The notes beneath the pieces were generated by a model that was given only the letters and a program-made list of their open reading frames with translations, was not told where the DNA came from and made no database searches. Below, in pieces: positions 1 through 6,631 of a stretch of DNA of 11,034 nt. The DNA is from an uncultured Eubacteriales bacterium (GTDB lineage: Bacteria > Bacillota > Clostridia > Oscillospirales > CAG-272). Each line of letters opens with the position of its first letter. The stretch's first letter is position 1. The DNA lies in the NCBI GenBank assembly GCA_900546315.1, contig URCP01000093.1, forward strand, positions 1 to 11,034. The letters are read 5' to 3'. A program made the translations under genes and the position numbers.

Positions 1-50
1 TTTCGGATAAAAAGTTCCTCCCCCGCACCCCCTCTTCTAAAAGCTTTATA
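1..50 (-). repeat. Interspersed hairpin repeat, copy 1 (cut by window edge)
   Basis: Read on the minus strand, this stretch starts TATAAAGCTTTT and ends ATCCGAAA. It matches the plus-strand stretch 1763-1812 over all 50 bases, apart from a one-base indel pair and a few substitutions. The right arm of the hairpin seen in copy 2 would lie beyond position 1, so this copy is incomplete. It abuts the terminator of the acetyltransferase gene. No protein is encoded. The repeat relation is read directly from the sequence; its mobility or function is unknown. Confidence 0.7.
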
Positions 51-51
51 A

Positions 52-94
52 AAAAAGCACTCCGGAGTCACCCGACCCCGGAGGGTTTTCTTTT
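52..94. terminator. Bidirectional rho-independent terminator
   Basis: CTCCGG (60-65) pairs with CCGGAG (78-83) around a 12-base loop. On the minus strand the stem is followed by TGC and a run of T (complement of 52-57), just past the acetyltransferase stop. On the plus strand it is followed by GGTTTTCTTTT. It could therefore stop transcription from both sides. Confidence 0.8.
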
Positions 95-620
95 ATCCTA
101 TTATCTTCTCAAGACAGACAAGCTGAACTCCCGGAATACCGTTGAAGCTGCACGGAACTATGCCGACCTCCCTGTAGCCGAGCCTGGCATACAGGGCTCT
201 CGCGGGTTTGTTTATCTCGTTCGTGTCCATCCTCAGCGCCGCGCAGCCTGTCTCCTTCGCGTGTTTCTCGTAGAACGCGACGAACTTCGTCCCGTACCCG
301 TGCCCGGACGCCGACGGCTCAACCGCCAGCGTGTGAAGCACCATCACCTTATCGTCCGGAGTGTCAGTCGTCCATCCCGCCAGCGCGTATTCCGGAACCT
401 GCGCCTGATTTATCCGCCCGGTCGCGACTATCCTTCCATCGTCCTCAAGAACGTAAAGATCCCCCGCCGCAAGCGCCTCCCGCGCCGTGTCCTCCGTCGG
501 GTACACGCCGCGCTTCCAGCCGACGTTCACTTTGACCGTCTCCTCACGGTCTATCACGTGTTCAAATATTTCCGCGACCGCAGGGATGTCCTCTTCGGTC
601 GCTTTTCTTATGATTTCCAT
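93..620 (-). CDS. GNAT family N-acetyltransferase
   Basis: A 175-residue protein of the Gcn5-related acetyltransferase fold, the usual length for a single-domain member. The core strand VLHTLAVEP (94-102) leads into the acetyl-CoA pyrophosphate loop SGHGYGT (105-111, the Q/R-x-x-G-x-G/A motif). The C-terminal block NKPARALYARLGYREVG (137-153) is the typical end of the fold. It should transfer an acetyl group from acetyl-CoA to an amine, but the substrate (antibiotic, polyamine, amino acid or protein) cannot be read from the sequence. The ATG is preceded on the minus strand by AAAGGA at an 8-base spacing. The gene lies 113 bases downstream of the AraC-type gene, same strand, with no clear terminator between them, so read-through is possible. 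A weak promoter-like TTGCCA-N17-TATGGA sits in that gap. Confidence 0.9.
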   Translation of the reverse strand: MEIIRKATEEDIPAVAEIFEHVIDREETVKVNVGWKRGVYPTEDTAREALAAGDLYVLEDDGRIVATGRINQAQVPEYALAGWTTDTPDDKVMVLHTLAVEPSASGHGYGTKFVAFYEKHAKETGCAALRMDTNEINKPARALYARLGYREVGIVPCSFNGIPGVQLVCLEKIIG

Positions 621-733
621 TTGGTTTTTCCTTTCTTTGTCTCGATGAGCAAGTGATCAATTATCATCCATACAAGTTTGTGGGAATATTGGCAATTGTT
701 GGTTGATATGATATTGATTCTTTTCCCTTCGTT

Positions 734-1546
734 TTATTCCCTCGCGTGCTCCGCGGCGAAGGTTCCGGGGGTCACGCCGGTCATTCTTCTGAAGGTGCGG
801 ATGAAGGCGGCGGAGTCCGGGAAGCCGAGCTCTATCGCGGTCGCCTGAACGCTCTTTCTATCCGACAGCATCGTCCTCGCGCGCTCGATCGTCTGGAGGC
901 AGACGTACTGCTTGAGGGTCATGCCGGTCTCGCGCTTGAAGTCCGCGGAGAGCTTCGCGCGGGAGACGAAGAATTCGCCTGAGATGTCGTCCGCGGTCAT
1001 TACGTGTGAGAGGTTGTCCGAGATATATCTGATGACTTTGTTTATGTAGCTGCCGCGGCGCTCTCCGGCGCGGTTTCCTTCTCCGAGGCGGCAGAGGAAT
1101 GAGAGGACGACTGAGAGGAGGCTGCCGAGGAGGTCGGTGTCCCCGCCGGATTCGTATTCCTCAAAGAGCGGACGGACGAAGCGGAGTAGATTGTCCGCGG
1201 TTTCGCGGCTCATCGGGAGGACGGCGGTGCTGGTGAAGAAGAGGGCTTCGGTGCAGGAGAGGATGACCGGGAAGCGTTCGAAGAGGGCGGTGGTGTTGTT
1301 GATGTTGTAGCGTTCGTTTTTGCCGCGGGGGCTTTCTACGCTGGGGGGGGAGCGGGGGAAGTGGAGGATGGCGCAGGGGGCGGCGGCGGTGAGGACGGCT
1401 TTGCCGCTTTTTATTTTGAGGGTGCCTTCGGTTACGAAGGAGATTTCGTAGTGGGTGTGGTTGTGTTCGGGGCAGAAGCAGTATTCGTCGCGTCGGCTGT
1501 GGTCGACGCTGAGGGCGTTCGGAATGTTTTCGTGCTGTATGTTCAA
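734..1546 (-). CDS. AraC family transcriptional regulator
   Basis: A 270-residue regulator with the usual AraC/XylS layout. An N-terminal cupin-like ligand-sensing half contains a His-rich HNHTHYEISFV segment near residue 30. A C-terminal pair of helix-turn-helix units covers roughly the last 100 residues: the first helix pair is around MTADDISGEFFVSRAKLSADFK, and the second ends with the family signature AAFIRTFRRMTGVTPGTF. The start is TTG: no ATG lies near the N-terminus in frame, and AGGAGG sits 9 bases upstream. The gene is divergent from the MarR-ABC operon, and its own promoter lies within the shared 305-bp gap. Its ligand is unknown; targets may be itself, the downstream acetyltransferase or the divergent operon (inference). 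The first third of the coding strand is strongly C-rich. Confidence 0.9.
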   Translation of the reverse strand: MNIQHENIPNALSVDHSRRDEYCFCPEHNHTHYEISFVTEGTLKIKSGKAVLTAAAPCAILHFPRSPPSVESPRGKNERYNINNTTALFERFPVILSCTEALFFTSTAVLPMSRETADNLLRFVRPLFEEYESGGDTDLLGSLLSVVLSFLCRLGEGNRAGERRGSYINKVIRYISDNLSHVMTADDISGEFFVSRAKLSADFKRETGMTLKQYVCLQTIERARTMLSDRKSVQATAIELGFPDSAAFIRTFRRMTGVTPGTFAAEHARE

Positions 1547-1555
1547 GTGTTGATC

Positions 1556-1561
1556 CCTCCT
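1556..1561 (-). promoter_or_regulatory. Ribosome binding site fixing the TTG start
   Basis: CCTCCT on the plus strand is AGGAGG on the minus strand. It lies 9 bases before the TTG codon of the AraC-type gene. No ATG or GTG in frame has comparable support, so this site decides the start. Confidence 0.75.
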
Positions 1562-1569
1562 GATATTAT

Positions 1570-1598
1570 ATTATACCACTTTTAGCGTTATTTGTCGA
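1570..1598 (-). promoter_or_regulatory. Sigma-A type promoter of the AraC gene
   Basis: On the minus strand, TCGACA (1593-1598) and TATAAT (1570-1575) are separated by exactly 17 bases. This matches the consensus at 11 of 12 positions. It points leftwards into the AraC-type gene, giving a leader of roughly 15-20 bases that holds the AGGAGG site. Confidence 0.8.
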
Positions 1599-1612
1599 GC
1601 CCTGTCGCATAA

Positions 1613-1627
1613 TTAACATTTTGTTAA
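1613..1627. promoter_or_regulatory. Palindrome between the divergent promoters
   Basis: TTAACA-TTT-TGTTAA is a perfect inverted repeat with 6-base arms and a 3-base centre. It sits 15 bases upstream of the -35 box of the AraC gene and about 21 bases upstream of the -35 box of the MarR operon. The symmetry and place suit an operator for the AraC-type protein or another regulator. AraC proteins usually bind direct repeats, so the binder is uncertain. Confidence 0.45.
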
Positions 1628-1648
1628 AGAAAGAATTTGCCGCACCTA

Positions 1649-1677
1649 TTGACAAATCCCGTTTTTTGTCGTATAAT
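1649..1677 (+). promoter_or_regulatory. Consensus promoter of the MarR-ABC operon
   Basis: TTGACA (1649-1654) and TATAAT (1672-1677) are separated by 17 bases, an exact match to the housekeeping sigma consensus. Transcription should start near 1684, inside the operator row. Such a strong core promoter suits an operon held silent by a repressor. Confidence 0.92.
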
Positions 1678-1681
1678 ATTA

Positions 1682-1738
1682 TTCGCAACCTAACAATTAG
1701 GTAGCTAACTATTAGTCATCTAATATTTAGCATACTAA
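1682..1738. promoter_or_regulatory. Tandem MarR/SlyA-like operators, 15-bp period
   Basis: Three perfect inverted repeats TTAG-N4-CTAA lie at 1697-1708 (TTAGGTAGCTAA), 1712-1723 (TTAGTCATCTAA) and 1727-1738 (TTAGCATACTAA). A fourth site one base off (TTCGCAACCTAA, 1682-1693) is in the same phase. The period is exactly 15 bp. The known SlyA (MarR family) site is TTAGCAAGCTAA, which has the same outer halves. The row covers the expected transcription start of the MarR operon, so autorepression by the MarR protein encoded next is the simplest reading. That binding is inferred. Confidence 0.8.
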
Positions 1739-1762
1739 CGACCTGTGCCCCTATCCTTAATG

Positions 1763-1828
1763 TATAAAGCTTTTTGGGAGGGGGTGCAGGGGGAGGTACT
1801 TTTTCTCCGAAAAAGTACCTCCCCCTGC
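1763..1828 (+). repeat. Interspersed hairpin repeat, copy 2, with 20-bp perfect stem
   Basis: The stretch begins TATAAAGCTTTTTGGGAGG and is the plus-strand counterpart of copy 1. Bases 1786-1805 pair without mismatch with 1809-1828 around the three-base loop TCC, giving a 20-bp stem. No T-run follows, so it is not a standard terminator. It lies in the transcribed leader of the MarR operon, 7-8 bases before the AAGGAAAGGAG ribosome binding site. It may affect mRNA stability or translation (inference). Confidence 0.85.
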
Positions 1829-1851
1829 GAAACTAAGGAAAGGAGTAAATA

Positions 1852-2376
1852 ATGAAAGAACCATTGACGGCGGAGTTTCTTGATCGTATCCGAGAGCGTC
1901 GAAAGACTGATGAATATAACGCGATGATGCGGATAATGGATGTGTCGCGGCTGCATCGGGATATAACGAGGCGGGAGGCTGAGGTTGACGGGATACCGCA
2001 GAGTTATCGGGTGTTGTTGTTTCATCTTTCTAATATGGAGGCTGGGGTGACGCAGCTGGAGCTTGTGAAGGCGGCGCATCTTAAGCCTCCGACTGTGAGT
2101 GTTACGCTTGCTAATATGGAGAAGGATGGGTATATTACGCGTCGGACGGGGGAGACTGACCGGCGGCAGTCGCTGGTTTACCTGACTGATAAGGGTAAGG
2201 GAGTGAACGCGCGGATTAAGGATTCGTTTGACCGGTGTGATAAGGTGGCGCTCGGTAAGCTGAGTGCTAATGAGAACAGGGTGCTTTGCGCTTTGCTTGA
2301 TAAGGTGATTGACAGTATGATTGACGACTTTCAGGCGGGGAGCGTTAAGGATGAAGACGGAGGAAAAGGTAAATGA
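1852..2376 (+). CDS. MarR family transcriptional regulator
   Basis: A 174-residue winged helix-turn-helix repressor. The DNA-binding part runs from about residue 65 to 118: GVTQLELVKAAHLKPPTVSV (recognition helix region), then NMEKDGYITR and the wing TGETDRRQSLVYLT with the family's D-x-R-x-x motif. The flanking helices are the dimerisation part, and the C-terminus is a short charged tail. AAAGGAG lies 7 bases before the ATG. The stop overlaps the first ABC gene as ATGA, so the two are translationally coupled. With the palindromic operator row just upstream it most likely represses its own operon and is released by a ligand that the pump exports. The ligand is not known. Its codons are richer in G and T than those of the downstream exporter genes. 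Confidence 0.93.
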   Translation: MKEPLTAEFLDRIRERRKTDEYNAMMRIMDVSRLHRDITRREAEVDGIPQSYRVLLFHLSNMEAGVTQLELVKAAHLKPPTVSVTLANMEKDGYITRRTGETDRRQSLVYLTDKGKGVNARIKDSFDRCDKVALGKLSANENRVLCALLDKVIDSMIDDFQAGSVKDEDGGKGK

Positions 2377-4136
2377 AGCTCGCGAAATATCTGAAGCCTT
2401 ATTGGCTGTTTGCGATACTGGCGCCGCTTACTATGATCGGCGAGGTGTATATTGATCTTTTGCAGCCGAAGTTGATGGCTAAGATTGTTAATGAGGGCGT
2501 TATCGGGCATGATATGGCGCTTATAATAACGACCGGACTGACGATGCTGGGGCTCGTCGCGATCGGCGGGTGCTTCGGCATACTGTCGGCGGCGTTCGGG
2601 TCGATGGCGTCGCAGAGGTTCGGAAACGACCTGAGAAACGACGCGTTCGGGAAGGTCATGAAGCTGTCGCTCCAGCAGACGGATAAGTTCACGACCGGCT
2701 CGCTCGTGACCCGTCTGACGAACGACATAAACGCCGTTCAGGATATGGTCAACATGATCCTGCGTATGTTCGTGCGCGCGCCGATGCAGTTTATCGGCGG
2801 AATCATCATGGCGGTGGCGATCAGTCCGAAGTTCGGAATCGTGCTGCTGGCGGCTCTTCCTATACAGCTGATTCTCGTTTTTCTCATGATAAAGAAGGCG
2901 ACGCCGCTCTACACCGACGTGCAGGAGAAGCTCGACCGCGTGAACTCGGTGGTTCAGGAGAACGTTACCGGCGCGAGGGTCGTCAAGGCTTACTGCAAGG
3001 AGGGTTATGAGATCGACCGCTTCGGGAACGCGAACACTTCCCTGCGCGACGTGAACCTGAAGGTTCAGAAGCTGATGGCGACGCTCAGCCCGATACTGAT
3101 GCTGATCATGAACGGTTCGGTTATCGCGATCCTGCTGATCGGCGGCAGAGAGGTCGAGAACAATATCGGCGTTATCGGCGGAATAAAGGTCGGCGACGTC
3201 ATGTCGGCTATCACTTACATAACCCAGATACTGATGTCGATGATGATGGTTTCGATGATGTTCCAGTCGCTGACGAGGGCGTCGGCGAGCGCTAAGCGTA
3301 TCATCGAGGTGCTCGAGAGCGAGCCGGCTATAAAGGCTGGTGATAAATCCCCCGAGACCGACGAGAAGGGCACCGTGAAATTCGATCACGTCTCCTTCCG
3401 CTACCCGAATTCCGCCGGAAGACCGGTGCTGAACGACATAAATCTTGACGTCAGAAAGGGCGAGATGGTCGCCGTGATCGGCGCGACCGGCTCCGGCAAA
3501 TCGTCTCTCGTGAACCTGATCCCGCGCTTCTACGACGCGGACGAAGGAAATGTGTATGTCGACGGCGAGAACGTGAAGGATTACGACCTGAAGACGCTTC
3601 GTCAGAAGATAGCGTTCGTCCTCCAGAAGACCGAGCTGTTCTCCGGCACGGTCGCGGACAACATCCGCTGGGGACGCCCGGACGCGAGCGACGAGGAAGT
3701 GAAAAAGGCGGCTGAGATCGCGCAGGCATCCGACTTCATAGGCGGCTTCGCGGAAGGCTACAACACTATGATCGCTGAAAAGGGAGCTTCCCTCTCCGGC
3801 GGTCAGAAGCAGCGTATCGCGATAGCGCGCGCGCTGATACGCCGCCCGGAGATACTGATCTTCGACGACTCGACGAGCGCTCTTGACCTCGGCACAGAGG
3901 CGAGACTGCATAAGGCGCTGAGAGAGAACATCTCCGGAACGACGGTCATAATGATAGCCCAGCGTATCGCGAGCATAAAGAGCTGCGACCGGATAGCCGT
4001 CATAGAGAACGGCACGATAACCGCCTTCGCGCCGCACGACGAGCTGATGCGGACGAGCGCGACCTACCGCGACATCTACGCGTCGCAGGTAAAGGCGTCC
4101 GACGGCGAGGGCAAAGGAGGAAACGACAATGGCTGA
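2373..4136 (+). CDS. ABC exporter half-transporter, degenerate-site subunit (TM287/BmrC-like)
   Basis: A 587-residue protein made of an N-terminal six-helix exporter membrane domain (about residues 10-310) fused to a nucleotide-binding domain. Walker A GATGSGKSS is at 370-378, the signature LSGGQ at 474-478 and Walker B ILIFDD at 494-499. The catalytic glutamate is replaced by Asp499, and the switch-loop histidine by Gln530 (AQR instead of AHR). These are the marks of the subunit that supplies the non-hydrolysing ATP site in heterodimeric exporters such as TM287/288, BmrCD and LmrCD. Its intact LSGGQ completes the partner's catalytic site. It overlaps MarR by 4 bases and the next ABC gene by 8, so equal amounts are expected. 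The role is export of drugs or other hydrophobic compounds across the cytoplasmic membrane; the substrate is unknown. Confidence 0.94.
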   Translation: MKLAKYLKPYWLFAILAPLTMIGEVYIDLLQPKLMAKIVNEGVIGHDMALIITTGLTMLGLVAIGGCFGILSAAFGSMASQRFGNDLRNDAFGKVMKLSLQQTDKFTTGSLVTRLTNDINAVQDMVNMILRMFVRAPMQFIGGIIMAVAISPKFGIVLLAALPIQLILVFLMIKKATPLYTDVQEKLDRVNSVVQENVTGARVVKAYCKEGYEIDRFGNANTSLRDVNLKVQKLMATLSPILMLIMNGSVIAILLIGGREVENNIGVIGGIKVGDVMSAITYITQILMSMMMVSMMFQSLTRASASAKRIIEVLESEPAIKAGDKSPETDEKGTVKFDHVSFRYPNSAGRPVLNDINLDVRKGEMVAVIGATGSGKSSLVNLIPRFYDADEGNVYVDGENVKDYDLKTLRQKIAFVLQKTELFSGTVADNIRWGRPDASDEEVKKAAEIAQASDFIGGFAEGYNTMIAEKGASLSGGQKQRIAIARALIRRPEILIFDDSTSALDLGTEARLHKALRENISGTTVIMIAQRIASIKSCDRIAVIENGTITAFAPHDELMRTSATYRDIYASQVKASDGEGKGGNDNG

Positions 4137-5997
4137 ACAGAATAAGAACGGCGAGCGCCCGATAGTCTCGATGCGTCCGGGCGGAGGTCCCGGCGGACCG
4201 AGAGGCGGCGGACCCGGCGGACCTATGGTGCGCGAAAAGCCGAAGAACGTCAAGGGTACGTTCAGGAAGCTGACAAAATACATCGGAAAGAACAAATATC
4301 TGCTCTTCGCGCTGGTAATCCTCGTCATGCTCATAGCTCTGCTGAACCTCGCGGGTCCGGCATTGCAGGCGACAGCGATAAGCGCGATAACGATAGATCA
4401 CGACGGCGCGCACGTCGACTTCGCGAAGCTCTACAAAACGGTTATCCTGATGGCGGCGGTCTATATCGTCTCATCCGTCTTCACCTACCTTCAGGGCATA
4501 GCGGCGGCGAAGCTCTCGCAGAACACGGTCAGCACGATGCGTCAGGATCTCTTCGAGAAGATTTCTTATCTCCCGATAAAGTACACCGACACGCACCGCC
4601 ACGGCGACATAATGAGCCGCATGACAAACGACGTCGAGAACATCTCGAACTCGATCTCCCAGTCGATAGCGTCGCTCTTCTCCGCCGTGATAACCCTGAT
4701 CGGCTCGCTCGTGATGATGATCTATTACAGCTGGCAGCTGACGATCGTCGCTATGGTGACGATCCCGCTGACCCTGCTCGTCACGACGCAGCTCTCGAAA
4801 TTCATGCGCAAATACTTCGTCGCGCAGCAGACCATCCTCGGTCAGCTCAACGGACACATAGAGGAAACCGTCACCGGCTGCAAGACAGTCATCGCCTACT
4901 CGAAGGAGGACGCGGCGATCGGAACCTTCGCGAAAATCGCCGAAGAATACCGCAAGGTCGGCATAAAAGCCAACATCTGGGGCGGAATCATGGGCCCGTG
5001 CATGAACATGATAGGCAACCTCGGATATCTGCTCGTAGCGGCGTTCGGCGGATATTTCGCCGCCGGCGGACTGCTCGGCATCGACGCGATTCAGGCGGTT
5101 CTCCAGTACTCAAAGCAGTTCACCCGCCCGATAAACGAAATCGCGAACCAGTACACGCAGATCCTCACCGCGATGGCAGGCGCGGAGCGCGTCTTCGAGA
5201 TAATGGACGCCGACAGCGAGACCGACAACGGAAAGAACCCGATAAAAGTCGAAGACATCCGCGGCGACATAACCTTCCGCGATATGTACTTCTCCTACAA
5301 GCCCGGCGAACCGGTGCTCAAAGGCTTCGACCTCGACGTGAAGCAGGGACAGAAAATAGCGATAGTAGGCGCGACCGGCTCCGGCAAAACCACCGTCGTC
5401 AACCTCCTGACAAGATTCTACGACATCGACAGCGGCGAAATCGACATCGACGGCATAAACATAAACGACATCCCGAAGTCAACCCTCCGCCACGCGATAG
5501 CGATAGTCCTTCAGGACACCGTCCTCTTCTCCGACACAATAGCGTCAAACATCCGCTACGGCAGACAAGGCGCCACCGACGAAGAAATAAAGCAAGCCGC
5601 CCACACCGCCAACGCCGACACCTTCATCGAACGCCTCCCCGAAGGCTACGACACCGAACTCTCCGAATCCGGCAGCGACCTCTCGCAAGGTCAGCGCCAG
5701 CTCCTCGCGATAGCCCGCGCCGTCTTAGCCAACCCGAAAATCCTCATCCTCGACGAAGCGACCTCCTCAGTCGACACCAGAACCGAAATGCACATCCAAT
5801 CCGCGATGGTAGCCCTGATGAAAGGCAGAACCAGCCTCATCATAGCCCACCGACTCTCCACAATCAGAGACGCCGACAAAATAGTCGTCCTCGACGGCGG
5901 AGTTGTAGCCGAAGCCGGCTCGCATGAGGAACTGCTCGCGAAGAAGGGGGCGTATTGGAAACTTTATCAGAATCAGTACGCGGGGTTTGCTACCTGA
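4129..5997 (+). CDS. ABC exporter half-transporter, catalytic-site subunit (TM288/BmrD-like)
   Basis: A 622-residue half-transporter that pairs with the preceding gene product. A Gly/Pro-rich cytoplasmic extension (residues 17-32, repeated GGPGGP units) precedes the six-helix membrane domain (about 50-340). The nucleotide-binding domain has Walker A GATGSGKTT (414-422), Walker B ILILDE with catalytic Glu543, and switch histidine His574 (AHRLSTI), all canonical. Its signature is LSQGQ (518-522) rather than LSGGQ. The Gly-to-Gln change is the expected complement of the degenerate site formed with the first subunit. AAAGGAGG lies 8 bases before the ATG inside the upstream gene. Codons become strongly C- and A-ended towards the 3' half, then switch abruptly to G-ended codons at about 5920. 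No clear terminator follows, but a hairpin repeat does. Confidence 0.94.
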   Translation: MAEQNKNGERPIVSMRPGGGPGGPRGGGPGGPMVREKPKNVKGTFRKLTKYIGKNKYLLFALVILVMLIALLNLAGPALQATAISAITIDHDGAHVDFAKLYKTVILMAAVYIVSSVFTYLQGIAAAKLSQNTVSTMRQDLFEKISYLPIKYTDTHRHGDIMSRMTNDVENISNSISQSIASLFSAVITLIGSLVMMIYYSWQLTIVAMVTIPLTLLVTTQLSKFMRKYFVAQQTILGQLNGHIEETVTGCKTVIAYSKEDAAIGTFAKIAEEYRKVGIKANIWGGIMGPCMNMIGNLGYLLVAAFGGYFAAGGLLGIDAIQAVLQYSKQFTRPINEIANQYTQILTAMAGAERVFEIMDADSETDNGKNPIKVEDIRGDITFRDMYFSYKPGEPVLKGFDLDVKQGQKIAIVGATGSGKTTVVNLLTRFYDIDSGEIDIDGININDIPKSTLRHAIAIVLQDTVLFSDTIASNIRYGRQGATDEEIKQAAHTANADTFIERLPEGYDTELSESGSDLSQGQRQLLAIARAVLANPKILILDEATSSVDTRTEMHIQSAMVALMKGRTSLIIAHRLSTIRDADKIVVLDGGVVAEAGSHEELLAKKGAYWKLYQNQYAGFAT

Positions 5998-6001
5998 TAG
6001 A

Positions 6002-6136
6002 CCTTCGCTTTGCAGGGGAGGGGGCTTTTTGAAAAAAGCGCCCTCCTCTCAAATATGCCTTGACGCCTGGGCGGCAAGGCATATTTGCTTGGATGCCGCA
6101 AGCGGCATCCTTGCACCCTTCCCGAAAAACTTTATA
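6002..6136 (-). repeat. Interspersed hairpin repeat, copy 3, compound form with three stems
   Basis: Read on the minus strand, it starts TATAAAGTTTTTCGGGAAGG and ends CCCCTGCAAAGCGAAGG, matching both ends of copy 2. Between the ends lie three separate stems: 6091-6099 with 6102-6110 (GGATGCCGC, perfect); 6050-6062 with 6075-6087 (CAAATATGCCTTG, 13 bp perfect, with a further small stem in its loop); and 6017-6046 (GGAGGG...CCCTCC with one mismatch). The lowest stem may slow or protect the end of the ABC transporter mRNA, but it has no T-run. The two extra stems look like an insertion relative to copy 2. Confidence 0.75.
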
Positions 6137-6177
6137 CTTTTGAAGAAAAATTAACAGAATTTATATGAAATCTGCTA

Positions 6178-6206
6178 TTGACAAATTGCGATTTTAAGAG
6201 TATAAT
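6178..6206 (+). promoter_or_regulatory. Consensus promoter of the nucleotidyltransferase gene
   Basis: TTGACA (6178-6183) and TATAAT (6201-6206) with a 17-base spacer match the consensus exactly. The flanks (CTATTGACAAAT, GTATAATAT) resemble those of the MarR operon promoter. The predicted leader is about 25 bases long and contains AAGGAGG. No operator-like symmetry was seen, so expression may be constitutive. Confidence 0.9.
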
Positions 6207-6237
6207 ATAATATATATGAACGGAAGGAGGTCTCATA

Positions 6238-6618
6238 ATGGCCACAAAAAGCATACTGAAAAGCCTGACCATAAAAGACGACGAATCCTGCCGGAAGATA
6301 TTCGGAGACACAAAAGAACATATCAGCATCGACACCATAAAAATCGTGCTCACCCCAATCTTCGAGAAATACGGCGTGAAAAAAGCAGTTCTCTTCGGTT
6401 CATTCGCAAAAAACACAATGACAGAACAGAGCGACATAGACCTTCTCGTCGACAGCGGACTCAAAGGTCTGAAATTCATCGGCTTTACCGAAGACATACA
6501 AAACGCAGTCTCCCGCCACGTCGATGTGCTTGATGTTACACACATCGAGAAGGACTCCGGAATTGAAAAAGAAATCTCCCGACACGGAAAGGTCATCTTC
6601 AACCGAACCGACAACTGA
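6238..6618 (+). CDS. MNT-type nucleotidyltransferase domain protein (orphan MntA-like)
   Basis: A 126-residue protein with a minimal nucleotidyltransferase fold. GSFAKNTMTEQSDID (54-68) is the GSX10DXD motif with metal-binding Asp66 and Asp68, and HVDVLD (94-99) supplies the third acidic residue, Asp96. All catalytic positions are present. In MNT/HEPN toxin-antitoxin pairs such an enzyme (MntA) AMPylates a HEPN ribonuclease and silences it. No HEPN gene lies on either side, so this one is solitary. Residues 1-30 (MATKSILKSLTIKDDES...) form an extra charged N-terminal piece before the usual start of the fold. AAGGAGG is 7 bases before the ATG. It is a single-gene unit with its own promoter and terminator. 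The target is unknown; transferring AMP is inferred from the family. Confidence 0.85.
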   Translation: MATKSILKSLTIKDDESCRKIFGDTKEHISIDTIKIVLTPIFEKYGVKKAVLFGSFAKNTMTEQSDIDLLVDSGLKGLKFIGFTEDIQNAVSRHVDVLDVTHIEKDSGIEKEISRHGKVIFNRTDN

Positions 6619-6631
6619 CCCGCGTCCCCGC

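Noticed and set aside
1682..1740. Short periodic repeats considered as a CRISPR-like array
   Set aside because: The unit is 15 bp, palindromic and next to a promoter, with no spacer-length variation or cas gene. Operators explain it.
1786..1828. Hairpin read as a rho-independent terminator or attenuator
   Set aside because: No T-run follows on either strand, and the same structure recurs as a repeat element elsewhere in the window.
2331..4334. Very long open frame on the minus strand (667 codons)
   Set aside because: It lies fully opposite the two ABC genes, which have clear domains. Its translation is Arg/His/Asp-rich without any domain, and no ribosome binding site fits. It is a by-product of codon bias in the real genes.
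4998..5927. Long plus-strand frame (309 codons) inside the second ABC gene
   Set aside because: It is a shifted frame of the ABC gene with an Arg/His/Pro-rich, low-complexity translation. It ends where the C-rich codon stretch ends, so it reflects composition.
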